A DNA stretch of 64,000 nt from Streptomyces aureocirculatus (lineage in GTDB: Bacteria; Actinomycetota; Actinomycetes; Streptomycetales; Streptomycetaceae), in NCBI RefSeq assembly GCF_000720475.1, contig NZ_JOAP01000050.1, forward strand, positions 29,706-93,705. Reading direction: 5' to 3'. The notes under the pieces were generated by a model, which was not told the origin of the DNA, did no database searches, and saw only the letters and a list, made by a program, of their open reading frames with translations. Positions 43,301-50,655 of the stretch are shown piece by piece; position 1 is the stretch's first letter, and each line of letters opens with the position of its first letter. Made by a program: the position numbers and the translations under genes.

Positions 43301-43607
43301 CGATGAGGGCCGCGGCGAGCCGGTTGTGCACCACGCACCGGTATCGCCGCTCGACGCGTAACGCGTCGATCCACTCCGCAGCCACGTCCAGCGCCGCGGC
43401 GAGCTCTGCGGCCATGTCCAGCTCGCGCAACAGCGTGACCAGATAGGCAAATCCCTGCGCGTCGTCGGGGGTTGAGAGAAGCATCTGATCGTCGGCGAGC
43501 GTCGTGAGGCGGGCGCGCAGCGCGTCCAGCGATCCGGGCTCGCCCCGCACCGCCCACTCGGCGTCGCCGATCCGCTGTGCCCACCCCGGAGTGGTGCGCT
43601 CAGTCAC
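40389..43607 (-). CDS. Helical-repeat N-terminus plus multi-pass membrane alpha/beta-hydrolase (predicted effector)
   Basis: 1072 residues from the GTG at 43607, which overlaps the protease stop by 8 bases (the frame extends 17 codons further up). Residues 1-~300 are TPR-like helices (ALTALESALDAADTPVEKAH, LGDDHPRSLEALVLMASARH). From ~310 an alpha/beta-hydrolase begins: LVHGIEGATPE (oxyanion His-Gly), then about ten membrane segments between ~380 and 865, then the nucleophile elbow ILVSAHSQGS (Ser929) and ATDPIGG (Asp994). The usual catalytic His near the end (GHSxYxxD type) appears as RGNAAYDADP, so that residue is uncertain. Similar membrane lipases without TPR occur in Streptomyces. Context suggests membrane damage on activation. 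Confidence 0.75.
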   Translation of the reverse strand: MTERTTPGWAQRIGDAEWAVRGEPGSLDALRARLTTLADDQMLLSTPDDAQGFAYLVTLLRELDMAAELAAALDVAAEWIDALRVERRYRCVVHNRLAAALIDEGGARLDAALTALESALDAADTPVEKAHTHMNLSLCAAEQGRWWAAESHARQGNKLGRSLPESGPRLDALLRTTSVLFLSAGRAEDDDRVRQLAHGLEELCLQQMDRLGDDHPRSLEALVLMASARHEIAVLDGDVTGMERLIDVLAVAAQRASTTLGLRHPQAKAVRKALARMQETTGRARSARARSALATAPRPSAPERHASFDLVLELLVHGIEGATPERTLADPRIVQIAGDEIAALHRRAADADAESRPQDYQGRTVPETYSWGPLAPGRPGRALWFLLLPFMLVNLAHWMRPPARGHRRTIRLHSVLVRLAALSLTVMVVTAACALSMDLVAWQCAGRPACARDQSFWLGFLSAESGWWGQPGRRLAVGSLLPCAFIGLLWRLSRQTWNAYDSQDLLPHRSDPEEEEEPRPALSTPGFWYGRRLLARLNSTHTAAGLCTVAVLLVAAPSSYDRQAGGPVALVVCGWLLSVLIAFLAMTAALWGVCRRGRSERRIDRRLDRTFTRSVSTGSVALVVLCLLYAMWSRPGWRSAGPLPSTELIHSGLLLVQGAMVVVLAVVGTVLYRWTPGPRILLRGLAPATVVTLAFSLYNMMAAGAVQGLADWLGNYDEPGTAGGAIAGPPPAMTWQVSAIPVLLVVLLALVGATHIQLLGTARRLRAFTQADYPRDPYDTLRARRIAAARARARISDSIPTMLSAVAAAFLLLSAATLTGAFVTDAPPGHSGTGLPKLLGELGQALKGIGSWLVALGVVVFLNSGRRASRAPTPRGLLGIVWDLGTFWPCAAHPFARLSYSERAVPDLTWRMSTWCRTTGGRILVSAHSQGSVLAVAAIWQLPPSVRRRVQLLTYGSPLERLYGRLFPAFFGQRELRALHRDVHSWRNLWRATDPIGGPVFPAGESEGPEVDVQLRDPIAFGRSEERPLPTPIRGNAAYDADPEFAQEHQRMTKSAFRARNIPAPRRSLDRM

Positions 43608-44445
43608 CCGAAGCCCCGTCCAGCCACTGGGCGTCCAGCGCACGAGACGCCCGCTCACGGCTCCGCGCGGCTTCCTCCGGCGTGATAAGACCGTCCTCGA
43701 GCAACTGCCGGACCTTCTTCAAGTACCCGTCGACGTCCACGGTCGGCGGGTCCGGGCGCGGCTCGGCCGAGGGTCTCGAGCCGGGCACGAGCATGGGCTT
43801 CCCGGCCGCGACCTCGCGCAGATGACCGATGTCAAAGTGCGGGAACCGCTGGGCCGCGTGCTGCACGGACGCCGCGAACACCACGTTCGTGTCCCGGGAG
43901 CCGTCCGCGCGGCTGAGCTCCTGTTCCATGAGGATGCCAACGACGGGCCGCTCGCCCGGTTCCGCGCCAGCGGGCACGGCGTGCACCGGGCTGCCGGAGT
44001 AGCCCGCGAAGTCGTGCACAAGCTGGTCAACGGTCATCTGCAGCCCCGTGAACTCGCCGTGCGCGTCGCTGCGATGAATGATCGGCGCGTGGGTGACCCG
44101 CCCGCTCAGCGCGGTCTTCGTATCCGGCGGCCGGTAGGTGCCGAGCCATGCCACGTCCGGCCGCGGACGGTCGGTGGGCGGGGCGAGCGGGAGGTCGTAC
44201 GCGTGGGCCCCGAGGACCGCGACGAGCGCGAGGTCCGACTCCTCAATCCAGTCGCACAGTCTTCCCGGGACTCGCTGCCCACCCGGGAGGTGCAGCTCCA
44301 GGCGCACGTCGTCGCCGGAGGCCCCCGACACGACATGCAGCGCGGTCAGGACGAAGCCCCGCGTGAGCAGGAACCCGGCACCCAGGTGGGACTCACCCTC
44401 TTGGATCCGCACCCAGTACGCGTCCGCGTACGACTCCGCATTCAC
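43600..44445 (-). CDS. Trypsin-like serine protease of a conflict cassette
   Basis: 281 residues without a signal peptide, so probably cytosolic. The S1/trypsin_2 triad is complete: His37 in LTALHVVSG, Asp71 in ESDLALVAV and Ser150 in AGYSGSPVH (GxSGxP). The C-terminal ~55 residues form a helical tail (DGYLKKVRQLLEDGLITPEE) of the kind that links proteases to partner modules. It starts at an ATGA overlap with the Trypco1-like gene and ends overlapping the effector gene. In bacterial NTPase- and trypsin-based conflict systems such proteases are thought to activate an effector by cleavage; I infer that here. Confidence 0.85.
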   Translation of the reverse strand: MNAESYADAYWVRIQEGESHLGAGFLLTRGFVLTALHVVSGASGDDVRLELHLPGGQRVPGRLCDWIEESDLALVAVLGAHAYDLPLAPPTDRPRPDVAWLGTYRPPDTKTALSGRVTHAPIIHRSDAHGEFTGLQMTVDQLVHDFAGYSGSPVHAVPAGAEPGERPVVGILMEQELSRADGSRDTNVVFAASVQHAAQRFPHFDIGHLREVAAGKPMLVPGSRPSAEPRPDPPTVDVDGYLKKVRQLLEDGLITPEEAARSRERASRALDAQWLDGASGD

Positions 44446-44771
44446 GGCGCACCGTCGGCCCGTTCGACCGTGAGTGTCACCTCGAGAGACGCCTCCGCCG
44501 AGGCCTTCGACAGGATGACGCCCGCCTCGGCGGCGAGCGTCAGGCCGAAGGTGACCTGCACGCTACTCACCGACCAGCCGTGCCGTTCGGGCACCTGGGC
44601 CAGAGAGTCCTGGGCGAGGACCGTCGCCTGCTGGATGGCCTCCCGCACCTCGCCGGCCCGCTCGACGAGCGGAGCCGAGCGGCGCGTCCTGTTGCTGATC
44701 TGACGCGAGCCGTGACCATCGGTCTCGACCGTCTCGATCCGTACGAGCGAAGGAGCATCCTGGTCAGCCAT
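44442..44771 (-). CDS. Trypsin-co-occurring (Trypco1/CU044_2847-type) small protein
   Basis: 109 residues from the ATG at 44771. The pattern SLVRIETVE, a helical middle (VEREAGEV-like, EAIQQATVLAQDSLAQV) and SSVQVTFGLTLAAEAGVILS followed by EASLEVTLTVE matches the CU044_2847/Trypco1 family, which is found next to trypsin-like proteases and conflict-system effectors. Its biochemical role is unknown; regulating or recruiting the protease is the common proposal. It is the first gene of the three-gene minus-strand operon. Confidence 0.8.
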   Translation of the reverse strand: MADQDAPSLVRIETVETDGHGSRQISNRTRRSAPLVERAGEVREAIQQATVLAQDSLAQVPERHGWSVSSVQVTFGLTLAAEAGVILSKASAEASLEVTLTVERADGAP

Positions 44772-45004
44772 GGCCGCTCCCCCGTCGAGTCGTCCCCGTT
44801 GCGGGCCAGCGTAGACCTGAAGGCCGGAGGATGGAGGGGAAACGAGAGGGTCCTTTAACGAACCATCGACCGGGCCGCGTCCTTGACGCCCTTCCAAGCT
44901 GGTGGTGCTGACCGCGAGTTGGATACTCCTGTGCAACAACGAAACTCCTGGTAGACGGGTTCCCAACCAAGATCACCCGTGTCCGTCGGGAGCTTCGCGC
45001 GCTT

Positions 45005-45226
45005 GTGTACCCGTCCTCGATCGATCTGCCCCGTCACACCTCGCGGCTCCTCGCCAGACAACTGATATCCGCGCGTCAGGAGATCGGGACGCGGAGGTGG
45101 CGCCCCTCTTCCGCGGCACGGAAGGCCCTGCTCACCCTGGCCCACCTGCGGCGCAGCAACGCCTCTGCCCAGCTCGCTGCCGGATTCGGCATCGAGATCG
45201 CGACCACCTACCGCCACATCGACTGA
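45005..45226 (+). mobile_element. Transposase N-terminal HTH fragment (IS5-like)
   Basis: 73 residues, MYPSSIDLPRHTSRLLARQL... AQLAAGFGIEIATTYRHID, then stop. This is the start of the HTH/DDE_Tnp_4-type transposases of streptomycete IS5-family elements, cut off just after the HTH. The upstream non-coding bases also look like IS leader sequence. No catalytic part remains. Confidence 0.75.
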
Positions 45227-45302
45227 ATTCTCTCTCAGTGCCAGCATTCGCCCCTCCACGCCCAACCTCCACCTGCAACTCCTTCGAGCCGAGGATGCGC
45301 AG

Positions 45303-45330
45303 TTGCCCCACCGCCGACAAAGAGTAGAAT
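45303..45330 (+). promoter_or_regulatory. Shared element promoter, copy 4
   Basis: TTGCCC (45303-45308), 16 bases, TAGAAT (45325-45330) in AAAGAGTAGAATTTAGCTA; AAGTGAGGG follows. It drives the genes from 45403. Confidence 0.75.
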
Positions 45331-45402
45331 TTAGCTATCAAGTGAGGGTGACACCGCCCCCTCACTCATTTCCTCAGCCCGACACGAACGGCACACATCC
45401 GC

Positions 45403-45927
45403 ATGAGCATTACCACCGCCAACCCCGGCGCTAGCGGCATCGGCAGCTACCTCAGCGGCCTCCAACCCACACCCCGCAACCTCACCTCCGCCGCCCTCGC
45501 CCTGGCACGCATCTATGAACTGGGCTGGGTGCCGCTTGGCGGCTACTGCGGGAGCGACGTGCTGTGGCACGTGCACTGCCTGGTCTGCAACGACTGGAGC
45601 GGCCCGCGCTTCTACAGCCATCTGCGACGGAACCGGCCCGCCTTCCGCCATCCCGGGTGCATCGCCAAGAGCGAGCACCCTGCCGCCCTGACCAAGCTCG
45701 CCCTGCGCGCACGCACCACATGCTCGTGCCAGATCACCCACCCCACCACCGAGGACGACGTCGCCGCGACGCTCGCCGCGATAGCCGAGGCCCAGATCCA
45801 GCAGGACACGGACCGGATGCTCGCCCAGATCGACCGGTTCCTGGGCGCTTGCCCCGCAACCGGTGCTCGCGCCCGTGCCGTGACCGCCCACCTCCTGACG
45901 GTGGAGAACACCCGGAAGAAGGTCTGA
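45403..45927 (+). CDS. Putative zinc-binding protein of the element
   Basis: 174 residues. A cluster of Cys and His (HVHCLVC, then RHPGC after about 25 residues) suggests a treble-clef or zinc-ribbon fold. N-terminal Ser/Gly-rich and C-terminal helical (VAATLAAIAEAQIQQDTDRM, then LAQIDRFLGACPATG). No ribosome-binding site is obvious. Function unknown; it is first in a run controlled by promoter copy 4. Confidence 0.6.
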   Translation: MSITTANPGASGIGSYLSGLQPTPRNLTSAALALARIYELGWVPLGGYCGSDVLWHVHCLVCNDWSGPRFYSHLRRNRPAFRHPGCIAKSEHPAALTKLALRARTTCSCQITHPTTEDDVAATLAAIAEAQIQQDTDRMLAQIDRFLGACPATGARARAVTAHLLTVENTRKKV

Positions 45928-45928
45928 C

Positions 45929-46501
45929 ATGGCGGGCTGGATGCGTGGGATGTGGCGAATCACCCTGTGGCACCCCGACCGGGACGACGGAACGTGCGTG
46001 TACCTGGTGCCGCACTGGCAGGCACGCACCGAAGTGGCCGCACGCTCCGTGGCCCTGGCGCGGCACGCCGACCGGGCCGCGGTGATGAACGAACCCGCCC
46101 ACGCCTTGCAGATGACGGTCGGCGAGGTCGCGTTCACCCCGGCCGTGCGCTCTCAGGCACGGGCGGCAGCGTGGGTGGCCCTCGTCCAACACGACGCGAT
46201 CACCGAGCGCGGATGGGCACGCAGTCCGCTCGATCGCCAGCACGTCGAGCGCGACGAGGAGTGGCAGCAGGAAGTGCACGCCGCCCATCACCGATACCGC
46301 GAGCGGATCATCGGCTTCGGGGACTCCATCAGAGGAGTCATGGCCTCCGTCGCCGGGACCGACGCGGCCTGGGACCTGGAGCCCTACCGGGACGGATTCG
46401 GCCGCATCCGCTGGGACGACGTCCGCGCCGACATCCACAAAGCGGCACTCACCCACATCTGGCATACGCCCTTCGGCGTCGTCTGGATCGACCTCGGCTA
46501 G
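45929..46501 (+). CDS. Hypothetical protein of the element
   Basis: 190 residues, starting two bases after the upstream stop. It mentions no known motif; Trp-rich start (GWMRGMWRITLWHPDRDD) and a helical centre (AARSVALARHADRAAVMNEP). It ends before a strong hairpin. Unknown function. Confidence 0.6.
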   Translation: MAGWMRGMWRITLWHPDRDDGTCVYLVPHWQARTEVAARSVALARHADRAAVMNEPAHALQMTVGEVAFTPAVRSQARAAAWVALVQHDAITERGWARSPLDRQHVERDEEWQQEVHAAHHRYRERIIGFGDSIRGVMASVAGTDAAWDLEPYRDGFGRIRWDDVRADIHKAALTHIWHTPFGVVWIDLG

Positions 46502-46522
46502 CCCCGCCCCCCTCCCGCCTCC

Positions 46523-46551
46523 ACGGCCCGCCCGCACCCCGGGCGGGCCGT
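46523..46551 (+). terminator. Perfect 12-bp hairpin
   Basis: ACGGCCCGCCCG (46523-46534), loop CACCC, CGGGCGGGCCGT (46540-46551). It lies 20 bases after a stop and before the methylase-like gene. Confidence 0.7.
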
Positions 46552-46589
46552 CGCACACCCACACCCCCTCACCGAAAAGGACTCCCGCC

Positions 46590-47657
46590 GTGCCCCAGCA
46601 GCTCGACCTCTTCGCAGACCTGGCCTCTGACCCCGCGCCGGTGCCGGCCGCCTTCGCCGCGCAGCCGAAGCCGCAGGCTGCGAAACAGGCGCCGCGTCCG
46701 AAGACGGTTCCCGCCATTACCCCCTCACCGCAACAGCCCCGGCGCTCGGGCGGCCCGCGTCCGGTCCGTGAACCGCACCGGCGTGCACTGGAGATAGGTG
46801 AAGCTGTCGCAGCACGCTGGCACAACCTGCACGGTGGGGCCGTCCTTGAGGTGCCCATCGGCGTAGTCGCCGCTCTGTGCCTCATACGGCAGAAGGACCC
46901 CCAGGGGCCCGACCTCAAGGAGCAGATCCTCAACCAGGACGGCCCTCACCTGATCCGTATGCTCCGCGAGATCTGGTCGACGCACTGGCTGCACCGGCCC
47001 GACCTGATCGACCGCGCTCGCATTCTGCACGAGTGGCTCAACGACGACGTCGACCGGCACCGTGAGCACGCGGTACGCGCGATCACCGAGGCAGCTTTGA
47101 AGCGGGGCCTGTTGGATCTGACCGGACACGAGGACCCGTATCTGCGTTCCGCCACCGATGTGCTCTCACCGGTGATGACGTGCATGCGCTCCCACGGCGC
47201 CCGGAAAGGCCTTGGCGAGTACCACACCCCTGCCCCGCTCGCGGAAGCTCTCGGCGAGATGGTCGTCCAGCAGAACCTGGTCGACCTCAAGCTCGACCTC
47301 CTTCCCCCGAAGAAGGGGATGCACCTTCACGATCCCTGCGCTGGCAGCGGAGGTCTGCTGCGGGCGGCTGCCCAGCACATCCGTGAACGCGGGGCGGACC
47401 CGAAAGACTTCCAGTGGTCGATGGTGGACATCGATCCGATCGCGGCCGCCTGTGCCGCTGTGAACTCGATCGTCTGGGAGCTCGGGCCCCGGGTGACCGT
47501 CGCGTGTGCCGATTCGCTGGCGAACCCGAGGGCCGTCGAGGACGCGATGAAGGAGGCTCAGGCCGTTTTCGAGCATCGCGACGAGGTGTTCGGCAAGGCC
47601 AGCGTCATCGCGGGCACCAGGAAGATGCAGCGCCTGCTGGAGTCTGTCGCCGCATAA
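46590..47657 (+). CDS. N6-adenine DNA methylase-like protein
   Basis: 355 residues from a GTG with AAAGGA upstream. The SAM-binding motif LHDPCAGSGGLLRAA and the preceding GLGEYHTPAPLAEAL match the HsdM/N6_Mtase family. The sequence after the fold (VACADSLANPRAVEDAMKEA) shows no NPPF/NPPY catalytic motif where it is expected, so catalytic activity is doubtful. Possible roles are self-protection of element DNA or a non-catalytic DNA-binding function. The first 60 residues are a disordered Pro/Ala/Lys region. Confidence 0.7.
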   Translation: MPQQLDLFADLASDPAPVPAAFAAQPKPQAAKQAPRPKTVPAITPSPQQPRRSGGPRPVREPHRRALEIGEAVAARWHNLHGGAVLEVPIGVVAALCLIRQKDPQGPDLKEQILNQDGPHLIRMLREIWSTHWLHRPDLIDRARILHEWLNDDVDRHREHAVRAITEAALKRGLLDLTGHEDPYLRSATDVLSPVMTCMRSHGARKGLGEYHTPAPLAEALGEMVVQQNLVDLKLDLLPPKKGMHLHDPCAGSGGLLRAAAQHIRERGADPKDFQWSMVDIDPIAAACAAVNSIVWELGPRVTVACADSLANPRAVEDAMKEAQAVFEHRDEVFGKASVIAGTRKMQRLLESVAA

Positions 47658-47683
47658 CCCCCCTCTGAGCTGGGAAAACGGAG

Positions 47684-47711
47684 TTAACCCACTCCTCATG
47701 GAGAGTAGTAT
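47684..47711 (+). promoter_or_regulatory. Shared element promoter, copy 5
   Basis: TTAACC (47684-47689), 16 bases, TAGTAT (47706-47711) in GGAGAGTAGTATTTAGTTA; the most divergent complete copy. It drives the genes from 47757. Confidence 0.65.
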
Positions 47712-47756
47712 TTAGTTATCGGTTGGGGAGAGAGCACCCAAGGAGACAGGTCCCGC

Positions 47757-48149
47757 ATGACCGAAACCACCCGCGCCCTGCGCATCGACCTGGACGGCAA
47801 GGCCACCGACCTGGACCTCGGTGCGACCCTCCACCAGCAGAAGAAGATTCTGGCTCGGGCGGTACGCGACTCGCTGGAAGTCGTCACCCGCATCAGGCAG
47901 CCGGACGGCACGACGGTCGTCGCTCTGGCCGGGGAGCACCGGCAGGGCAAGCACCCCAACTTCTATGCCTCACTCGCAGTTGACGACCTGGGCGGCGGTC
48001 TCGGCCACAGCCTGCAAGGCCCTGTCGTCTTCGCTCAGGTGACGGACGACGGCGAACTGACCGCGCTCCTCGACGCCCCCGTGTCCGCCATCAAAGCCCT
48101 CTGCCCCGCACGCCCCGACGGCATCTCCGTCTTCATTCACCTCCCCTGA
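47757..48149 (+). CDS. Hypothetical protein of the element
   Basis: 130 residues; AAGGAG precedes the ATG. Compact alpha/beta protein (ALRIDLDGKATDLDLGATLH, then VVTRIRQPDGTTVVALAGEH). No family recognised. First gene behind promoter copy 5. Confidence 0.6.
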   Translation: MTETTRALRIDLDGKATDLDLGATLHQQKKILARAVRDSLEVVTRIRQPDGTTVVALAGEHRQGKHPNFYASLAVDDLGGGLGHSLQGPVVFAQVTDDGELTALLDAPVSAIKALCPARPDGISVFIHLP

Positions 48150-48217
48150 AACACCCCCGCGGGGCGGCGCGACCAGCCGCCCCGCACGCACCCCCCGGTA
48201 GAGAGGACACCCACCCC

Positions 48218-48841
48218 ATGAGCACGGCCCCCGCCCAGCAGCACACCGCACCCGAGCACGACGACACACAGGAGCCGCCCACTCTCTCCCCGGCCGACCT
48301 GCACCGGCTTTCCGACGCCATGGCCACAGAACTCGGCCCCTGGGAGCCCGTAGCCGACCAAGGCGACTGCCTTCACCTCGCCGGCCCCGACCAGCGCGCG
48401 ATCGGCCTGCGCCTACTGTTCCGCGGTCGCGCCCTTCAGACGTTCGCCATCGGCGGCACCCCGCCCGACACCGCGTCCGAAGACGGCGCGCTGCCGCTGG
48501 CGCAAGGCGTGCGCTACAGCACCGGCGTCACCTTCACCTGCAACGAGACACCACTGGAGGCAGCTCTCCACGCCGTCCGCACCGTACTGCTCCCCGCCTT
48601 CGAGGGGCACCGCCCCCTCCTCACCTCTCGCGGCAGTCGCCCGGCCCAGCCCCCCGTGCCGAGCACGGTCGACACCTCGGCGCCGACCGAGGCCGTACCG
48701 CCGCCACAGGCCCCCAAGGCCCGCACGCGCAAGAGCACCGTGAAGCCGAAGGCGGAGCCCAAGCCCTGTACGCGCAAGGCGGCGTCCAAGCCGAAGGAGA
48801 CCAAGCCTCGCCACACCAGCTCGAAGACCACCGCCAGCTGA
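48218..48841 (+). CDS. Protein with lysine-rich histone-like tail
   Basis: 207 residues; GAGAGGA lies before the ATG. Residues 1-~145 form a globular part (LHRLSDAMATELGPWEPVAD, GVTFTCNETPLEAALHAVRT). The last ~45 residues are Lys/Pro/Ala/Thr repeats (APKARTRKSTVKPKAE, then TRKAASKPKETKPR), like actinobacterial histone-H1-type DNA-binding tails. It precedes a ParB-like gene, so it may compact or bridge element DNA; this is inferred. Confidence 0.6.
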   Translation: MSTAPAQQHTAPEHDDTQEPPTLSPADLHRLSDAMATELGPWEPVADQGDCLHLAGPDQRAIGLRLLFRGRALQTFAIGGTPPDTASEDGALPLAQGVRYSTGVTFTCNETPLEAALHAVRTVLLPAFEGHRPLLTSRGSRPAQPPVPSTVDTSAPTEAVPPPQAPKARTRKSTVKPKAEPKPCTRKAASKPKETKPRHTSSKTTAS

Positions 48842-48869
48842 CTCCCGCCCGGATGCGAGAAGGAGCACC

Positions 48870-50543
48870 ATGACCGTCACCGATACCACCCAGCCCACCG
48901 CCAACACCCCCGTCGGCGTGGAGGGGTTCGCCGGAACGTTCACCTGGGTCGACCCGCGCACCCTCGTGATCGACCCCTACAACCACCGCAAGTCGCCCAC
49001 CTCCGCCACCAGCACCACAGATGCCGACGCCGAGCACGAGGACACCGCCGAGGAGCCCGCGCCGGGGGAGCCGGATACGACCGAACCGGATGCCCATCTG
49101 ATCGCTTCCGTCGAAGAGGTCGGCGTGCAGACGCCGCTGCTGCTGCGCCCGCAGGAGGACGGCGAGACGCTGGGTGTCATCTTCGGGCAACGCCGCTGCA
49201 AGGCGGCCGTCCTCGCCGCGGAGAAGGCGATAGCCAAAGGCCGCCCCTACCGCAAGGTCCCGGTGATCATTCGCACCGACCTGACAGGGGTGGACGATGA
49301 CGCGCTGACGCTCAGCCTCATCGAGAACAAGCACCGTACGGCCGCCACCGCACGCGATGAGCTTGCAGCGGTCCGGCAGCTCTCGCTCATGAAGATCAGC
49401 AAGACCCGCAAGACGAAGCACGCCCGCACCCTGGGGCTGAGCCCCAAGCAGGTCAAGGCGGCAGAGACCGCCGACAAACTGGGCGACAACCTGCTGAAGC
49501 GGGCCCTGAACTACGACTTCGACTTCCTGGAAATGGCCGACCTCCACGAGGTCCAGGACCTCGACTACGCCCTGTCCTGGCTGCGCGCCGCGAAACAGCG
49601 GGACATCGAGGAAGGCAGCGGCCAGCGCGGCCACTGGGCGCACGAAATGCAGGAGCTGCGCGAGCGCCTGGCCGACCAGGCGGCACGCAACACGGTCATG
49701 GAGGACCTCGCCGAAGCCGGCATCCCCCTCCATTCCCCAACCTGGGATTGGACGGTCACCTCCTCCCGCCCGCTCACCCACCTGGTGACGGCAGACGGCG
49801 CCCCCCTGGATGCCAAGGAACACGCTTCCTGTCCCGGCCACGCCGCCTTCCTCGACCGCACCGAGCCGGTGGCGGTCTGGCTCTGCCAGGACTGGCAGAA
49901 GTGCGGGCACCAGCTCGCTCCTCACGCTCCGAAGGACACGCGGGAACACAGGAGCCGGGAGGAGGAATTGCAGGCCCGGCGCACAGTCATCGCCAACAAC
50001 AAGGCCTGGCGGGCAGCGAGGCCGGTGCGGCACGAGTTCCTGGCCTCCCTGTGCACGCGCAAGGGCAACGCCTCCACGGCGGCATGGTCGCTCATCCTGT
50101 CGACGCTGACCGGCACGACGTACATGTTCGAGCACTTCATCGGCACCCACGACACCTCGCTGACGAGCACGTTTCTGCGGGTGCCGGACCCGAACGCCGA
50201 GCGGAGCGGGAAGTGGAATCGGGTCAGCGATCCTTTCACCGACCTGATCGCGGTGACCCCGGCGTCACGGCGCTGGCAGATCCTGCTCGCACTCACCTGC
50301 GCGGCGTACGAGCAGCAGGCCATGGGAGACAGTGCGTGGCGCGGCGTCCCCAGCCCTGCGACCACTCGGTGGCTGGCGTTCTTGAAGTCGGAGGGATACA
50401 CGCTGTCCGACATTGAAGCGCAGACCCTCGCGGCGGGCGAAGAGCGGGCGAAGGCAGAGCTTGAAGCGGAGGGTGGCGAGCCGCAGGCACATGCCGTCGA
50501 GGAGGACGAATCACCGCAGGCGACTGAACTGATAGCAGCCTGA
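48870..50543 (+). CDS. ParB-like nuclease/partition-domain protein
   Basis: 557 residues, AGAAGGAG before the ATG. An N-terminal ParB/sulfiredoxin domain is visible (WVDPRTLVIDPYNHRKS, VEEVGVQTPLLLRP, the FGQRRCKAA box) with an inserted acidic linker near 55-70. It is followed by a KorB/Spo0J-like HTH region (LSLIENKHRTAATARDELAA, LGLSPKQVKAAETADKL). The C-terminal 300 residues are not recognised and include WLCQDWQKCGHQ. No ParA gene is nearby, so it may be a phage-type ParB protein acting in regulation or DNA binding and not in segregation. Confidence 0.8.
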   Translation: MTVTDTTQPTANTPVGVEGFAGTFTWVDPRTLVIDPYNHRKSPTSATSTTDADAEHEDTAEEPAPGEPDTTEPDAHLIASVEEVGVQTPLLLRPQEDGETLGVIFGQRRCKAAVLAAEKAIAKGRPYRKVPVIIRTDLTGVDDDALTLSLIENKHRTAATARDELAAVRQLSLMKISKTRKTKHARTLGLSPKQVKAAETADKLGDNLLKRALNYDFDFLEMADLHEVQDLDYALSWLRAAKQRDIEEGSGQRGHWAHEMQELRERLADQAARNTVMEDLAEAGIPLHSPTWDWTVTSSRPLTHLVTADGAPLDAKEHASCPGHAAFLDRTEPVAVWLCQDWQKCGHQLAPHAPKDTREHRSREEELQARRTVIANNKAWRAARPVRHEFLASLCTRKGNASTAAWSLILSTLTGTTYMFEHFIGTHDTSLTSTFLRVPDPNAERSGKWNRVSDPFTDLIAVTPASRRWQILLALTCAAYEQQAMGDSAWRGVPSPATTRWLAFLKSEGYTLSDIEAQTLAAGEERAKAELEAEGGEPQAHAVEEDESPQATELIAA

Positions 50544-50570
50544 CCCCACCTCTGACCTGCACGTTCGCGA

Positions 50571-50598
50571 TTGACACCCCCTCCATAAAGAGTAGAAT
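50571..50598 (+). promoter_or_regulatory. Shared element promoter, copy 6
   Basis: TTGACA (50571-50576), 16 bases, TAGAAT (50593-50598) in AAAGAGTAGAATTTACTTA. GACACCCCCTC before and GAGGGGGCGTC after form a near-perfect 11-bp inverted repeat around the core. Confidence 0.8.
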
Positions 50599-50655
50599 TT
50601 ACTTAACAGGCAGAGGGGGCGTCACCCCCGCACACTCACCGAACGGACCCCACCC

